From contig JASHWX010000213.1 of assembly GCA_030043815.1 (NCBI GenBank), positions 1 to 5,268 of the forward strand: a stretch of DNA of 5,268 bases, written 5' to 3'. How positions within the stretch are numbered: position 1 is the first letter of the stretch; every line of letters starts with the position of its first letter. This document shows positions 1-5,089 of the stretch, piece by piece. This DNA is from Candidatus Rhabdochlamydia sp. GTDB taxonomy: Bacteria; Chlamydiota; Chlamydiia; Chlamydiales; Rhabdochlamydiaceae. A program made the position numbers and the translations under genes. The notes below the pieces were generated by a model. The model searched no databases. It was given only the letters and a program-made list of their open reading frames with translations, and was not told the DNA's origin.

Positions 1-48
1 TTCCCCTTTGAGCTGTTCATGCCAGCTCGCCTCGAGTTTCATATTCAT
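1..48 (-). CDS. ung: Uracil-DNA glycosylase, N-terminal fragment (runs off the left edge)
   Basis: Only the first 16 codons are inside the window, reading MNMKLEASWHEQLKGE. The Trp-His/Gln-x-x-Leu pattern followed by a charged segment is the usual beginning of family-1 uracil-DNA glycosylases (E. coli has TWHDVLAEE; I recall SWQEQLKDE from Chlamydia). That enzyme removes uracil from DNA to start base-excision repair. The start is supported by a strong GGAGGA ribosome binding site at 58-53, four bases before the ATG at 48-46. A second in-frame ATG at 42-40 lies ten bases from the same site and is the alternative start. The gene diverges from the small plus-strand gene at 144. The catalytic motifs are outside the window, so the identification rests on the N-terminus alone and is moderate. 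Confidence 0.55.
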   Translation of the reverse strand, partial: MNMKLEASWHEQLKGE

Positions 49-90
49 ATCTTCCTCCAATCAATATCAGTGAAAAAAATTACCATATTC

Positions 91-119
91 TTGACTAAAA
101 ACGCAAAGCCACCTAGGAT
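91..119 (+). promoter_or_regulatory. Predicted sigma-70-type promoter for the 144-398 gene and tRNA-Pro
   Basis: TTGACT at 91-96 (5 of 6 to the -35 consensus) and TAGGAT at 114-119 (4 of 6 to the -10 consensus) are separated by exactly 17 bases. Transcription would start near 126, giving a leader of about 18 bases before the ATG at 144. The predicted transcript would also reach the tRNA gene at 404. Confidence 0.5.
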
Positions 120-143
120 TTTTCCTTTAATTGAAGGCATGTT

Positions 144-398
144 ATGAAAGACCTCGCAGAAAATAATCTCATTCGTTTTAAAAATATTTCTAAAAAGAAA
201 GATGCCATCTATGCCAATTTCAAAGTTAAAGGCATCAAGGGCGGCGTGAACTTCTCTGCCTCCATTACTGTGGACATCTCTGCCGCAGAGGTCCATCCGG
301 GCGATGTATTAGAAAAAATCATCGAGGAATGCGCCCGTATCGGCGTCAAAGAATTTAAACGCGCCGAATTCCAATTCGAAGGTCTATCAACTGTATAA
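144..398 (+). CDS. Small conserved-looking hypothetical protein, 84 residues
   Basis: I do not recognise a named family. The start is supported by GAAGG at 133-137, six bases before the ATG, and by a promoter at the right distance. The protein is basic at the N-terminus (KNISKKKDA, about residues 13-21). An alternating hydrophobic stretch that looks like beta strands follows (residues 21-47, including VKGIKGGVNFSASITVDI). Then comes an amphipathic helix (HPGDVLEKIIEECARIGVKEFKRA) and a short final strand. It has no signal peptide or membrane segment, so it is probably cytoplasmic. Chlamydia genomes have a small hypothetical gene next to ung (CT606.1, from memory), and this could be its counterpart, but I cannot confirm that. 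It ends 5 bases before tRNA-Pro and probably shares its transcript. Confidence 0.7.
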   Translation: MKDLAENNLIRFKNISKKKDAIYANFKVKGIKGGVNFSASITVDISAAEVHPGDVLEKIIEECARIGVKEFKRAEFQFEGLSTV

Positions 399-403
399 AC
401 TAT

Positions 404-478
404 CTGGGTGTAGCGCAGCTTGGCTAGCGCACAAGCATGGGGTGCTTGGGGTCGGAGGTTCGAATCCTCTCACCCAGA
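404..478 (+). tRNA. tRNA-Pro, anticodon GGG
   Basis: A complete cloverleaf can be folded by eye. The acceptor stem is CTGGGTG (404-410) with CACCCAG (471-477), all seven pairs formed. The D-stem is GCGC with GCGC, and the anticodon stem is CAAGC (432-436) with GCTTG (444-448). The seven-base loop ATGGGGT puts the anticodon GGG at 439-441. The T-arm is GGAGG-TTCGAAT-CCTCT. The discriminator base is A478, and the 3' CCA is not encoded, so it must be added enzymatically. GGG reads proline CCC and CCU codons. The gene lies 5 bases after the stop codon of the preceding small gene. I see no separate promoter at a workable distance, so release from a longer transcript by RNase P and 3' nucleases is likely. 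Confidence 0.97.
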
Positions 479-527
479 TTTCTTTTACAGTACTAATCTG
501 TTTGTTTCCAGTATCTTAAATTTAACA

Positions 528-557
528 TTGAATTTAATAGTGTAACTAAGTTACAAT
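528..557 (+). promoter_or_regulatory. Predicted promoter of the toxin-antitoxin cassette
   Basis: TTGAAT at 528-533 (4 of 6) and TACAAT at 552-557 (5 of 6) are 18 bases apart. The expected transcription start is about 563-565. The -10 box overlaps the right arm of the palindrome at 541-555, so a protein bound there would block RNA polymerase. This start point argues against the TTG at 561 as the toxin's initiation codon. Confidence 0.45.
541..555. promoter_or_regulatory. Perfect 15-bp palindrome, predicted antitoxin operator
   Basis: TGTAACT (541-547), a single A (548), then AGTTACA (549-555) form a perfect 7-1-7 inverted repeat immediately before the toxin gene and overlapping the predicted -10 box. 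Autorepression by the antitoxin through a palindrome over the promoter is the standard arrangement for type II toxin-antitoxin loci. MqsA of E. coli is known to bind palindromes with AACCT/AGGTT arms, which this loosely resembles. That the downstream helix-turn-helix protein binds here is inference. Confidence 0.6.
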
Positions 558-581
558 ACCTTGTATCAATATGAGTTGTTA

Positions 582-884
582 ATGCCCTCGAAGAAGATCG
601 AGATCGCCCTACTCCAACGGGTTAAAGAGCATGTTCATGAAGGTAGCTATGTATTAGTGAGACACGCAATTTTGCGCAAAGACGAACGCCAAATTCATTT
701 ACCTCATATTTTGCATGTGCTCAAAAATGGTAGGCATGAGAAAGAAAAGGACTTTTTTGATATCAAGAGACAAATATGGAAATATGCAGTTAGGGGTAAG
801 ACAGTCGACGGAGTTGACTTAAGAGTAATTGTGGCATTTGAAGAAAAAATGTTGATCATCACAGTAATTAGAATAAAAACATGA
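582..884 (+). CDS. DUF4258-type toxin of a type II toxin-antitoxin pair
   Basis: From the ATG at 582 the product is 100 residues. It follows the DUF4258 pattern: YVLVRHAILRKDERQI (residues 23-38) with the family's His plus Glu-Arg signature at H28 and E35-R36, then a helix, then a strand around WKYAVRGKT (66-74), and a final pair of strands in DLRVIVAFEEKMLIITVIRI (79-98). DUF4258 proteins are small, resemble toxins of the RelE/BrnT/MqsR type and are usually paired with an antitoxin gene. They are presumed RNases, though the activity is inferred for most of them. The reading frame also opens at TTG 561 (seven extra residues), but that codon lies upstream of the predicted transcription start and lacks a ribosome binding site. 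The ATG has a weak GAG at 573-575. The gene overlaps the antitoxin gene by four bases (ATGA), so it is the first gene of a coupled pair. It is more AT-rich than the core genes to its right. Confidence 0.75.
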   Translation: MPSKKIEIALLQRVKEHVHEGSYVLVRHAILRKDERQIHLPHILHVLKNGRHEKEKDFFDIKRQIWKYAVRGKTVDGVDLRVIVAFEEKMLIITVIRIKT

Positions 885-1351
885 AAATCACAAAGAAAAT
901 AAAATCACTTAGTTACAGAGGGCTTGGTTTCCCAATAAAATTAATTAATGTTCCCATGAAAAAAATACATGGTGAATGGTGTATTGATATAAATATGAAC
1001 AAATTAATGTTAGTCGTATTGGAAGCGCTTGCCCACAAACCAACTCCTTTAACTGGTGACGAATTACACTTTATTCGATCCTATTTAGAGATGTCTATGG
1101 CAGACTTTGGGAAAATATTTGGAGTTAGCCATGTCGCAGTCCAGAAATGGGAAACGAGTAAAAACAAGATTTCCCCTTCTTTAGAGCTTTGCATTCGATT
1201 ACACATTCTTGATCATCTTAAAGCGAAAGATAATGAATTTCGCGCCCTTTACAAGGAACTAAGTCTTAAACAACTCTCTAAAAATCAAAAAGTAAAGAAA
1301 ATTCACCCTCTAGTTGTTGATGCCGCAGATGAACTAAAGATTGCAAGCTAA
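881..1351 (+). CDS. MqsA/HigA-like helix-turn-helix antitoxin
   Basis: The product is 156 residues. The N-terminus YRGLGFPIKLINVPM (residues 12-26) has the cadence of MqsA-family antitoxins (Y-x-x-x-G-x-P-x-x-L-x-x-V). A linker helix with KPTPLTGDELHFIRSYL follows (53-69). An XRE-type helix-turn-helix is at about 70-92: MSMADFGKIFGVSHVAVQKW, with the recognition helix around SHVAVQKWE. The tail after residue 125 is basic and carries no recognised domain. It should neutralise the preceding toxin and repress the shared promoter through the palindrome at 541-555. Unlike classical MqsA it has no CxxC pairs (only C34 and C104), so it lacks the zinc ribbon that binds MqsR. Its toxin-binding part is therefore probably different. 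The start overlaps the toxin stop (ATGA at 881-884) without a clear ribosome binding site, implying translational coupling. Confidence 0.75.
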   Translation: MKITKKIKSLSYRGLGFPIKLINVPMKKIHGEWCIDINMNKLMLVVLEALAHKPTPLTGDELHFIRSYLEMSMADFGKIFGVSHVAVQKWETSKNKISPSLELCIRLHILDHLKAKDNEFRALYKELSLKQLSKNQKVKKIHPLVVDAADELKIAS

Positions 1352-1607
1352 GATGTATGTGGAAAACTCTGTCGGTCATTGTTGCTAAAGTCTGTCGATC
1401 GATTGAAGATTGTCTAAAACCCCCCACTTATCACCGGTCATTTTGACAAGTTGTGAACACTCTTTTTTCTCTATAGATCGGGATGACTTGTCGACAATTC
1501 CACAGCTTAAGATGAAGAAGAGATTAATCTATATACATGTAATCATTTTTTTTCTCTCCAAATAAGCCAGTGATCTATAGAATGGCGTTTTCAAAGGAGA
1601 AAAGTGT
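1352..1607. other. Non-coding region before the acyltransferase gene, rich in short palindromes
   Basis: No credible gene is present. Visible signals are perfect palindromes TTGTCGACAA (1488-1497) and AGATTAATCT (1521-1530), and a 10-bp inverted repeat TCTATAGATC (1470-1479) with GATCTATAGA (1572-1581). There are also direct repeats of TCTGTCG (1368, 1391) and GGTCATT (1374, 1436). TGTGGAAAA at 1358-1366 differs from a DnaA box by one base. For the downstream gene, possible promoter elements are TTAAGA (1507-1512) with TATATA (1530-1535) at 17 bases, or a -10 TAGAAT at 1578-1583 inside the right repeat arm. None is convincing alone. I see no clear intrinsic terminator for the antitoxin gene. 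Confidence 0.4.
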
Positions 1608-2288
1608 ATGTCTGCGATGCTAACCTTGGCTCAATTTTTTTCTCTAGAGGGATATCTCCATACGGCGCTATTTGATGGATGCGAGTACCCTTGGCAAGCA
1701 TTGATCCGTCTCCATGAGTATCTGAAAGCGCAAAAATTAGGGAAGATCCAAGTAGAGATTCCTGCGTCCGCTCATCTGATCAATCCTTCCCTCATCTCTA
1801 TCGGACCTGGGACGGTAGTCGAGCCTGGGGCATTTATTCAAGGGCCTTGCATCATCGGCAGCAGCTCTGTGATCCGGCATGGGGCGTACATCCGCGGGGA
1901 TGTTCTCATCGGTGATGAGTGCGTGGTCGGGCATGACACAGAAGTCAAACATTCGATCTTTTTCAATCGCGCGTCCGCCGCTCATTTTAACTATGTCGGC
2001 GACTCGATCTTAGGCAATGGGGCCAACCTCGGCGCCGGGGTCAAATGCGCTAATTTAAGATTGGATCATCAGCCGATCCATGTTTTGATCAATAATGAAA
2101 AAATCAATACGCAGCTGTCCAAACTGGGGGCCATTGTGGGGGACGGTGCTCAAGTGGGGTGTAATTGCGTGATCAATCCAGGAACCGTTTTAGGACGCCA
2201 TTCCTTTTGTTTTCCGTGCTTGAACATTTATGGCTTTGTTCCAGAAAATGGCAAGGTGAAGCCAGCAATGAAGAATATTGTGGAGTAA
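1608..2288 (+). CDS. Stand-alone GlmU-like left-handed beta-helix acyltransferase
   Basis: The product is 226 residues. An N-terminal helical segment (1-45) leads into hexapeptide repeats of the left-handed parallel beta-helix fold: LISIGPGTVVEPGAFIQGP, CIIGSSSVIRHGAYIRGD, VLIGDECVVGHD and later AIVGDGAQVGCNCVINPGTVLG. The core aligns with the acetyltransferase half of GlmU. R96, K114, H126, Y129, N140 and N149 fall at exactly the spacing of E. coli R333, K351, catalytic H363, Y366, N377 and N386. An N-acetyltransferase acting on an amino-sugar phosphate is therefore likely. The uridylyltransferase half is absent. The segment NTQLSKLGAIVGDG resembles archaeal-type sugar-phosphate transferases. 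Chlamydia carries a related protein beside its prenyl diphosphate synthase gene (CT629-like, from memory). The start is set by GGAG at 1596-1599, eight bases upstream. The gene is 3 bases from the next one, forming an operon. The exact substrate is not settled. Confidence 0.8.
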   Translation: MSAMLTLAQFFSLEGYLHTALFDGCEYPWQALIRLHEYLKAQKLGKIQVEIPASAHLINPSLISIGPGTVVEPGAFIQGPCIIGSSSVIRHGAYIRGDVLIGDECVVGHDTEVKHSIFFNRASAAHFNYVGDSILGNGANLGAGVKCANLRLDHQPIHVLINNEKINTQLSKLGAIVGDGAQVGCNCVINPGTVLGRHSFCFPCLNIYGFVPENGKVKPAMKNIVE

Positions 2289-2291
2289 AGA

Positions 2292-3224
2292 ATGACAATA
2301 GCGATTAAGAGAAGCCCGACCGAATCTCATAAATTTGAAAATTCCCATTTCTTTTTCCATCGCGACCGCATCGAACAAGAAATCGCCAAAAGCATTCTCT
2401 CATTTGGAGAGAAGACCAAGCTTCGCGACGCATGCGAATATGCGCTCACGACAGGCGGAAAGCGTTTCCGTCCGCTGATTGTCATTTTAATTGCCGAGGC
2501 CCTCGGCAACGGCCTCAACGTGTATGAAGGGGCTTTGTCGGTCGAATTCTTTCACACGGCTTCTTTAATCGTCGATGACTTGCCTTGCATGGACAACGAT
2601 GACGAGCGGCGCGACAAGCCTTCACTGCACAAGGTCTATGGAGAGTCGATCGCATTGCTCGCAAGCTATGCTCTCATCACCGCTGCCTTTGAAAAGATTC
2701 ACAGCAATGCTAAAGTGATGCAGGAATCAGCGCCTCCTTTTTCCCAATTCAGTGATAGAGCCTGTTGTTTGGCGTTGGAATCGGCCACCCATTGCGCCGG
2801 AATCCTCGGTGCAACCGGCGGGCAGTTCCTCGACTTATTTCCTCCGAATCAAAACTTAGAGACGGTAAAACAGGTCATCTACAAGAAGACAGTGACGTTG
2901 TTTGAAGTTTCATTTGTATTCGGATGGTTGTTTGGCGGCGGGGACATCAGCCGATTAGAAAAGGTCAAAAAAGCGGCCTACCATTTCGGCATGGCCTTCC
3001 AGACGGCCGATGATCTTGGCGACATGCTCCAAGACGAGAAAAAGCAACGGGAAATGAGCATCGTGCGGCTGATCGGCAAAGAGCGCGCCTTGCTCCTCTT
3101 CGATGAAGAAATGCGCCATCTCATCAAAGATCTAAGCGAACTCAATATCTTGACGCCCTCATTTGAGAAAATGTGCGATATCTTGATGCGATACGCCATC
3201 GAAAGCGCACAAGAGCTCAATTAA
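2292..3224 (+). CDS. ispA: Isoprenyl (geranylgeranyl/farnesyl) diphosphate synthase
   Basis: The product is 310 residues, typical of short-chain trans-prenyl diphosphate synthases. These condense isopentenyl diphosphate with allylic diphosphates in the cytoplasm for undecaprenyl, quinone and related lipids. Visible motifs in order: GGKRFRP (55-61) binding isopentenyl diphosphate; first Asp-rich motif DDLPCMD (95-101) followed by ERRD; GGQFLDL (176-182); KKT (198-200); second Asp-rich motif FQTADDLGD (236-244). The residue five before the first Asp is Ala (HTASLIVDD), as in the GGPP synthase CrtE, whereas E. coli FPP synthase has Tyr. This suggests a C20 product. The usual segment after the second motif, ending in KxTYP, is shortened and reads DEKKQREMSIV. 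GGAG at 2282-2285, inside the last codons of the previous gene, is its ribosome binding site. It ends at a strong terminator. Confidence 0.92.
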   Translation: MTIAIKRSPTESHKFENSHFFFHRDRIEQEIAKSILSFGEKTKLRDACEYALTTGGKRFRPLIVILIAEALGNGLNVYEGALSVEFFHTASLIVDDLPCMDNDDERRDKPSLHKVYGESIALLASYALITAAFEKIHSNAKVMQESAPPFSQFSDRACCLALESATHCAGILGATGGQFLDLFPPNQNLETVKQVIYKKTVTLFEVSFVFGWLFGGGDISRLEKVKKAAYHFGMAFQTADDLGDMLQDEKKQREMSIVRLIGKERALLLFDEEMRHLIKDLSELNILTPSFEKMCDILMRYAIESAQELN

Positions 3225-3225
3225 G

Positions 3226-3310
3226 AAAAAATTAAGCAGGATGGCAAGATAGCCAGGATAAGGGAAATTTCTTCATCCTGACTATCCTACCATCCTGCTT
3301 AATTCTTTTT
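3226..3310. terminator. Large two-way Rho-independent terminator between convergent genes
   Basis: The outer arms AATTAAGCAGGATGG (3230-3244) and CCATCCTGCTTAATT (3290-3304) are perfect complements over 15 bp. The stem continues inward for about 15 more pairs with three mismatches (3245-3259 with 3275-3289) to a loop around 3260-3274. A run of T follows on the plus strand (3306-3311) and a run of A precedes it (3226-3231), giving the U-tract for the opposite transcript. It serves both the prenyl synthase gene (stop 3224) and the exporter gene (stop 3313-3311). The stem is much longer than an ordinary terminator. Confidence 0.9.
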
Positions 3311-3913
3311 TTATAAAGAGCAGAACGAGTAGATTCCAAATGCAATAATAATGACACCTGCCAGGCGGTTGATCCATAGAAAGACTTTGGCGCTGATGCG
3401 TTTGCGAAAGAGCGTGACGATTTCTGCAAGGACAAGCCACCACGCTAAAGAGCCTAAGAAGACCCCCAGCACCAGCATCCCCGCACTCGTATAATCCCCG
3501 GCTTCTCCAAGGCCAAGTCCTGCCAAAATGGCCATGAAGGACAAAATAGTCATAGGATTTGTCAATGTAAGGAAGAATGTGGTGATAAAGTCCTTCACGT
3601 AGCCGAGTTCTCTCACATCATCGCGCTCTTTGGCGGGCTTTTCGAAAAAGGTCTTCAAGCCGAGATAGAGCAAAAATAAGCCGCCGATCCCTTTCAACCA
3701 GCCGCCGATTCCGAGTAAGAATGAAGTGATAAGAGTGAGTCCAAAGGCTCCAATGCATCCATATATTGCATCGGCAAGCGCGGCGCCAAGGCCAGTATAA
3801 AAGCCGGATAATCTCCCGCCGATTAGGGTGCGCTTAATACAAAGGATCCCGATCGGGCCTACGGGAGCTGCAATCGCAAATCCGATGACAACTCCCTTCA
3901 ACAAATACTCCAT
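3311..3913 (-). CDS. LysE/RhtB-family amino-acid exporter
   Basis: The product is 200 residues, normal for this family of inner-membrane exporters of amino acids and related small metabolites. The N-terminal signature is present: GFAIAAPVGPIGILCIKRTL (11-30) with the family's small-residue PxGP turn, followed by G-x-x-x-GLGAALADAIYG (37-52). Six hydrophobic segments can be seen at about 4-24, 37-60, 62-90, 110-134, 141-167 and 177-198. The NP at 119-120 (TLTNPMTILSF) is also typical. A charged cytoplasmic-type loop EKPAKERDDVRELGY lies at 91-105. The start ATG at 3913-3911 overlaps the recA stop by one base (TAATG), with a weak GAAG upstream inside recA, so it is probably translated by coupling to recA. 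The substrate cannot be told from sequence; homologues export lysine, threonine, homoserine or leucine. Confidence 0.88.
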   Translation of the reverse strand: MEYLLKGVVIGFAIAAPVGPIGILCIKRTLIGGRLSGFYTGLGAALADAIYGCIGAFGLTLITSFLLGIGGWLKGIGGLFLLYLGLKTFFEKPAKERDDVRELGYVKDFITTFFLTLTNPMTILSFMAILAGLGLGEAGDYTSAGMLVLGVFLGSLAWWLVLAEIVTLFRKRISAKVFLWINRLAGVIIIAFGIYSFCSL

Positions 3914-4965
3914 TAAACTTCAGCCAGATCCGGCGCACCTTCTTTTACAGGAAGGCCTTTGCCTTCTGCGACCTTGGCATAGATCGCCTTTTCAATCTCG
4001 TCGACGAGCTTGGGGTTTTTCTTTAGCTCTTCGCGGGCGGCTTCACGGCCTTGTCCGAGGCGGTTGCCGGCGTAGCTGAACCAGGTTCCCTTCTTCTCGA
4101 TGATGCCGAGGTCTGCGCCGAGATCGATGATCGAACCGATGCGCGAGATTCCCTCATTAAATAGGATGTCGAATTCAGCGACTTGGAAAGGGGGCGCCAT
4201 TTTGTTCTTCACGACTTTCACTTTGACGCGGTTGCCGATCTCTGTGTTGTCGGGGCCTTTGATGCTTCCGATGCGGCGGATGTCCATGCGGATGGAGGCG
4301 TAGAATTTGAGCGCGCGGCCGCCTGTCGTCGTTTCGGGGTTGCCGAACATGACGCCGATCTTTTCGCGGATTTGGTTAATGAAGATCGCGCACGTGTTGC
4401 TCTTGGACAGCGACGCTGTCAATTTGCGCAGAGCCTGAGACATCATACGCGCTTGCAGTCCCATGAATGAGTCGCCGATTTCTCCTTCGAGCTCATTTTT
4501 GGGAACGAGGGCAGCGACGGAGTCGATGACGATCACGTCGAGAGCGTTCGAGCGGGCCAGCATTTCGGCGATGTTGAGGGCCTCTTCTCCCGAATCAGGC
4601 TGGGAGATCATCAGCTCGTCGAGGTTGACGCCGATTTTGACGGCATAAGAAGGATCGAGCGCGTGTTCCGCGTCGATATAAGCAGCGAGGCCCCCATTTT
4701 TCTGCGCGTTGGCCACGATATGGGTTGCGAGGGTCGATTTGCCCGAAGACTCAGGGCCGAAGATCTCGATGATGCGTCCGCGCGGCACGCCGCCGATCCC
4801 GAGCGCGAGATCGAGGTTGATGGTGCCCGTCTTGATCACACTCAGCTCTTTAGCGGCAGAGTGTTTGCCGAGCGTCATGATGGAGCCTTCGCCGAATTGT
4901 TTTTCGATTTGGGAAATCGCTGATTCCAGCGCTTTTTTCTTTGCGGAGTCTTGAAGCTGGGACAT
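3913..4965 (-). CDS. recA: Recombinase RecA
   Basis: The product is 350 residues, the standard RecA length. RecA forms ATP-dependent filaments on single-stranded DNA for homologous recombination and repair. Motifs: Walker A GPESSGKST (70-78), catalytic Glu in AEHALD (E100, E96 in E. coli), Walker B VIVIDS (144-149), the NQIR switch with Q198, loop L2 at GNPETTTGG (208-216), and the KLGQGRE-like segment NRLGQGRE (301-308). The ATG at 4965-4963 is chosen because AAGGAAGG (4979-4972) sits six bases upstream and the N-terminus MSQLQDSAKKKALESAI matches the family. The frame stays open 72 codons further upstream, but that part is AT-rich intergenic DNA. The core is closest in my memory to chlamydial RecA. 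No LexA-type box is evident. The exporter gene follows with a one-base overlap. Confidence 0.98.
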   Translation of the reverse strand: MSQLQDSAKKKALESAISQIEKQFGEGSIMTLGKHSAAKELSVIKTGTINLDLALGIGGVPRGRIIEIFGPESSGKSTLATHIVANAQKNGGLAAYIDAEHALDPSYAVKIGVNLDELMISQPDSGEEALNIAEMLARSNALDVIVIDSVAALVPKNELEGEIGDSFMGLQARMMSQALRKLTASLSKSNTCAIFINQIREKIGVMFGNPETTTGGRALKFYASIRMDIRRIGSIKGPDNTEIGNRVKVKVVKNKMAPPFQVAEFDILFNEGISRIGSIIDLGADLGIIEKKGTWFSYAGNRLGQGREAAREELKKNPKLVDEIEKAIYAKVAEGKGLPVKEGAPDLAEV

Positions 4966-5089
4966 CGTGCACCTTCCTTTGTTGAACTTGTCATTGTAAT
5001 CGATTGTCTGGGTTATACACAACGAAACCAAAAAACAATATAAAAAAAAATTTAAAATTGCTATGTCAGAGACAAATGAGAGGTAAAAT
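4966..5089. promoter_or_regulatory. AT-rich divergent promoter region between recA and the right-edge gene
   Basis: This 124-base gap separates recA (minus) from the gene at 5090 (plus) and must hold both promoters. For recA, TATAAC at 5017-5012 on the minus strand is a reasonable -10 box, with a poor -35 (ATTGTT, 5039-5034) at 16 bases. A CTGACA at 5069-5064 matches a -35 well, but the nearest -10 (TATATT, 5042-5037) is 21 bases away. For the plus-strand gene TATAAA at 5039-5044 could be a -10, without a good -35. A nine-base A run (5042-5050) may bend the DNA. No operator is clear. Confidence 0.35.

Noticed and set aside
45..296. Minus-strand open frame overlapping the left divergent region.
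   Set aside because: It runs antisense through the 144-398 gene and its promoter; the real minus-strand gene starts at 48 in a different place with a strong ribosome binding site.
394..399. TATAAA just before the tRNA as its own -10 box.
   Set aside because: It would start transcription inside the tRNA (about 406), and no -35 element stands 17 bases upstream.
458..478. Attachment site formed by the 3' end of tRNA-Pro.
   Set aside because: No second copy of this sequence was found by eye downstream and there is no integrase in the window.
487..501. Short inverted repeat ACAG...CTGT after the tRNA as a terminator.
   Set aside because: Only four pairs with a seven-base loop and no T-tract after it.
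1737..1985. Minus-strand open frame opposite the acyltransferase gene.
   Set aside because: It lies wholly inside a well-supported gene and reads as an Arg/Asp-rich shadow product.
4100..4954. Several plus-strand open frames opposite recA.
   Set aside because: They are antisense shadows of the GC-rich recA codons, with no ribosome binding sites or recognisable protein features.
4966..5089. A LexA/SOS box in front of recA.
   Set aside because: No sequence close to a known SOS box was seen, and chlamydiae are not known to have a LexA system.
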